6,220 nucleotides of DNA. Source: Acidobacteriota bacterium (lineage in GTDB: Bacteria > Acidobacteriota > Vicinamibacteria > Vicinamibacterales > Vicinamibacteraceae). Shown in pieces: positions 4,297 to 6,220 of the stretch. Both the position numbers and the translations under genes were made by a program. Position 1 is the stretch's first letter; every line of letters starts with the position of its first letter. The DNA is taken from positions 1 to 6,220 of the forward strand of contig JAEZDP010000381.1 of the NCBI GenBank assembly GCA_023418055.1, in the 5' to 3' direction. The notes under the pieces were generated by a model, which was not told the DNA's origin, did not search any database, and saw only the letters and a program-made list of their open reading frames with translations.

Positions 4297-6220
4297 ATGC
4301 CCTGGCAGGTCGCTGGCTACGAAACCGACGCCGACAAGCCCTTCGACCAGGGCAGCTTCGGCACCGTCTGGCATGCGCGTCGCGTAAGTGACAACGCACG
4401 TGTCGTGGTGAAGCTGGTGCTGAAGGACCACGCGCCAGACGCCGGCGAGCGCATCGAGGCCGAGCGGCGGGGCGCGCTGCTGCAGCGCAGCTTTCACGAC
4501 GCGCACGGGATGGTGCCGGCCGTGTACGACATCGTGGCCGACGCCGATGGCGACCTCTACATCGTGATGGAACTGGTGACGGGGGGCGCACTGTCGGACC
4601 TCATCGCCGCCGGGCCCATGGCGCCGACCACCGCGGCGCGACATGCCGCCTCCATCTGTCTGTTCCTGGAGAAAGCGCACAGCTTCTCGGCGACGATCGA
4701 GGGCGAGCGTTACGACCGGCTCGTGCACGCCGACCTCAAGCCCGGGCACATCTTCACGCGCGCGGACGGCGGGGTGGTGGTGCTCGACTTCGGCATCGCG
4801 AAAGCACTCGACAAGTCGAAGCCGCTGACGACCAACAACTGGGGCACGTCGGCGTACATGTCGCCGGAGCGTTTGCTGGACGGGCGGGTGGACGAGCACG
4901 TCGACTTCTGGTCGGTGGGCGTCATGCTGTTCGAGATGCTGGCGGGGCACCGGCCGTATCGGGCGCTGCACGCGCCGTCGATGAAGAGCCAGCTCGAGCG
5001 TGCCATCCGGTCGAACGCACCGCGCGAGGCGCTGCCCCCCGGGGTGCCTGCGGCGCTTGCGGCGATCGTGGGCAAGTTGCTGGCGTACCAGCCGGAGCGG
5101 CGCTACGGGTCGGCTTCGGCCATCGCGCGCGACCTGCAGTGGTTCCTGGACGAAGGGCGGTCGCTGGCGCTGGCCGAGTACGACACGCCGGCCACGATGC
5201 GGGTAGTGAGTCCGCCGACCTTGCGGCTGACCGTGGACACTGCCGAGGGGGGAACTGCGGCCGGGACAGGGACTGTGGCGGCAGGGGCGGTGCCAGGGGA
5301 CGCGCACGTTTCAGGTCTGACCCCGCTGCCACACGTTTCAGGTCTGACCCCGGAATGGCAGCGCGCAGGTCTGACCCCAGCGTCGGCGTCGGTGCCGCCG
5401 ACCGATCCGCTGCCGTTCGTCCCGCCGCCGCTGCCGCCGCCTGCTGCCGCCCCCGCGGCTCCGCTACGCCGACGCCGTCTGCGCCGCCTGCTGCGCGTGG
5501 CCGTGCTGATCTGGATCGCGTTTCTCGCCATGTCCGAACTGCGCGCGTGGTTCGAGGCCGAGCGCTTCCGCTCGGCCATCGCCCAGATCGACGGCCCGGC
5601 ACTGGCCTCCGCCGAGTCCAGTTACACGCGGCTCGCCTCGGCCGCACCGTTCGATCTCGGCCTCACGCTGCGGGTGCGCCGGCCCCTTCGCGCCCACCTG
5701 CTGTCGCTCGGCGACCGAGTCATCGCCGACTATCGCAGCGACCAGCCGTCGCTCGTTCTGTCGGACTGGAAACAGGCCGAACAGGCGCTGCGCTGGGCGG
5801 TGCGGCTGGCGCCGCGTGACGCCGTCTCCGAAGCGCGTCTGCTCACCTGTCAGGCGCACGTGATCCGCATCACGACCCGGCCTGGACGCTCGGATGCGTC
5901 GCAGGCGGCCTACCGCCGGGCGATCGAACGGTTCCGCGCGGCGGCGCGCCTGGACCCGGCGTCCTTCGACCCGTACCTCGGAATCAGTCGCGTCGCGGTG
6001 TACGGCCTGGTGCCGGCAGACGTCGACCTTGCGGCCGAAGCCGTGGACGATGCCGGTCGGCTTGGCTATCGGCCCGGCCGCCGCGAACGCGCCCAGTTGG
6101 CCGACGGCTACATGCGCCGCGCCGAGACGTTGCGCCGCGAGGCGCGCACGCTGTCGGGCAACCAGCGCGCGCGCGCACTCGAAAGGGCCCGCGCCGACCT
6201 GCAGCGCTGCATCGACACCT
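4297..6220 (+). CDS. Transmembrane Ser/Thr protein kinase with TPR-like outer domain (3' end outside window)
   Basis: At least 641 codons are open to the window edge with no stop. The Hanks-type kinase domain (about 8-286) has a relaxed glycine loop DQGSFGTV (17-24), ATP-binding Lys39, probable helix-C Glu56, catalytic loop HADLKPGH (144-151), DFG (164-166), activation loop with Thr178/Thr179/Thr184, SPE (189-191), DFWSVG (203-208) and Arg269 near the end. HRD is HAD (a non-RD kinase), and the Mg-binding Asn is replaced by His151, which is unusual. A linker (about 290-390) holds three 9-residue repeats around GLTP and a proline-rich tract (369-389). A cluster of six arginines (391-400) precedes a short membrane span (about 398-413), so the kinase is cytoplasmic and residues 414 onward are outside. 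TPR-like helices appear at 490-508 and 537-562. The gene starts 16 nt after the phosphatase stop with only a weak ribosome site. There are no PASTA repeats. The likely partners are the upstream phosphatase and FHA proteins. Confidence 0.9.
   Translation, partial: MPWQVAGYETDADKPFDQGSFGTVWHARRVSDNARVVVKLVLKDHAPDAGERIEAERRGALLQRSFHDAHGMVPAVYDIVADADGDLYIVMELVTGGALSDLIAAGPMAPTTAARHAASICLFLEKAHSFSATIEGERYDRLVHADLKPGHIFTRADGGVVVLDFGIAKALDKSKPLTTNNWGTSAYMSPERLLDGRVDEHVDFWSVGVMLFEMLAGHRPYRALHAPSMKSQLERAIRSNAPREALPPGVPAALAAIVGKLLAYQPERRYGSASAIARDLQWFLDEGRSLALAEYDTPATMRVVSPPTLRLTVDTAEGGTAAGTGTVAAGAVPGDAHVSGLTPLPHVSGLTPEWQRAGLTPASASVPPTDPLPFVPPPLPPPAAAPAAPLRRRRLRRLLRVAVLIWIAFLAMSELRAWFEAERFRSAIAQIDGPALASAESSYTRLASAAPFDLGLTLRVRRPLRAHLLSLGDRVIADYRSDQPSLVLSDWKQAEQALRWAVRLAPRDAVSEARLLTCQAHVIRITTRPGRSDASQAAYRRAIERFRAAARLDPASFDPYLGISRVAVYGLVPADVDLAAEAVDDAGRLGYRPGRRERAQLADGYMRRAETLRREARTLSGNQRARALERARADLQRCIDT
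5305..5385 (+). repeat. Three 27-bp units of a REP-like repeat, in frame inside the kinase gene
   Basis: The core CAGGTCTGACCCC occurs at 5312-5324, 5339-5351 and 5366-5378, each exactly 27 bp after the last. The first two copies are identical over 21 bp (5305-5325 and 5332-5352); the third shares the core only. The centre GGTC-T-GACC is itself an inverted repeat. The period of nine codons keeps the kinase frame open, giving HVSGLTPLP, HVSGLTPEW and QRAGLTPAS (residues 337-363). The core resembles short dispersed repeats that I recall near REP-associated transposases in several high-GC genomes. That is memory, not a search result. Confidence 0.85.
5324..5363. repeat. 8-bp inverted repeat bracketing the second repeat copy
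   Basis: CGCTGCCA (5324-5331) and TGGCAGCG (5356-5363) are perfect reverse complements separated by 24 bp, and the loop contains repeat copy 2 (5332-5352). It could form a stem-loop in DNA or mRNA, as REP-type elements do. It lies inside coding sequence, so the reading frame limits what it can be. Confidence 0.6.

Noticed and set aside
3230..5307. Long minus-strand open frames (3230-4591 and 3874-5307) opposite the phosphatase and kinase.
   Set aside because: Their translations are Arg/Ser/Pro/His-rich with no domain, while the plus strand has intact PP2C and kinase motifs across the same DNA.
5305..5385. Possible CRISPR array because of the regular 27-bp period.
   Set aside because: The repeats are 13-21 bp with only 6 bp between the longer copies, lie in frame within a kinase gene, and have no cas genes nearby.
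4297..6220. Link to type VI secretion (which also uses kinase, PP2C and FHA proteins).
   Set aside because: No Tss structural gene is visible in the window, and the DUF3662-type FHA protein points to the FhaA/PknB style of system. Flanking DNA could change this.

Overview
The window is very GC-rich and densely packed. It looks like chromosomal DNA from a high-GC bacterium with an elaborate Ser/Thr-phosphorylation system. The CadC-like winged-helix (wHTH) regulator, the TPR-bearing kinase and the short repeat with core CAGGTCTGACCCC make Acidobacteriota (Vicinamibacteria-like) my best guess. That assignment is inferred from style and memory, not from a marker gene.

Layout: (1) Positions 1-43 hold a heptameric tandem repeat that runs directly into the start codon of a membrane-anchored alpha/beta hydrolase (44-895, +). 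(2) Only 6 bp away and convergent is a minus-strand gene for a winged-helix/FHA transcription factor (902-1582). (3) An 88-bp divergent regulatory region (1583-1670) carries two CCTTGG direct repeats exactly 11 bp apart and a small perfect hairpin. (4) A tight plus-strand operon follows: an FhaA-like DUF3662+FHA protein (1671-2597), a 32-residue single-span membrane protein (2594-2692, ATGA overlap), a PP2C phosphatase fused through one membrane span to an extracytoplasmic beta-helix-like domain (2685-4280), and a transmembrane Ser/Thr kinase with a TPR-like outer domain (4297 to the window edge, incomplete).

Together these genes resemble a complete phospho-signalling circuit. The kinase writes phosphothreonine, the PP2C phosphatase erases it, the FhaA-like protein reads it at the membrane, and the wHTH-FHA protein could convert it into transcription, probably at the shared divergent promoter. 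The nearest described logic is the actinobacterial PknA/PknB-PstP-FhaA cluster and the PknH-EmbR pair. The architectures here differ: there is no BTAD domain in the regulator, no PASTA repeats in the kinase, and the phosphatase has a beta-helix ectodomain. The linkage is visible in the sequence; the circuit is inference.

The kinase also carries an in-frame 27-bp-period array of a REP-like repeat in the linker between its catalytic domain and membrane span, with an 8-bp inverted repeat bracketing the middle copy. This suggests that a dispersed repeat has been incorporated into a protein.
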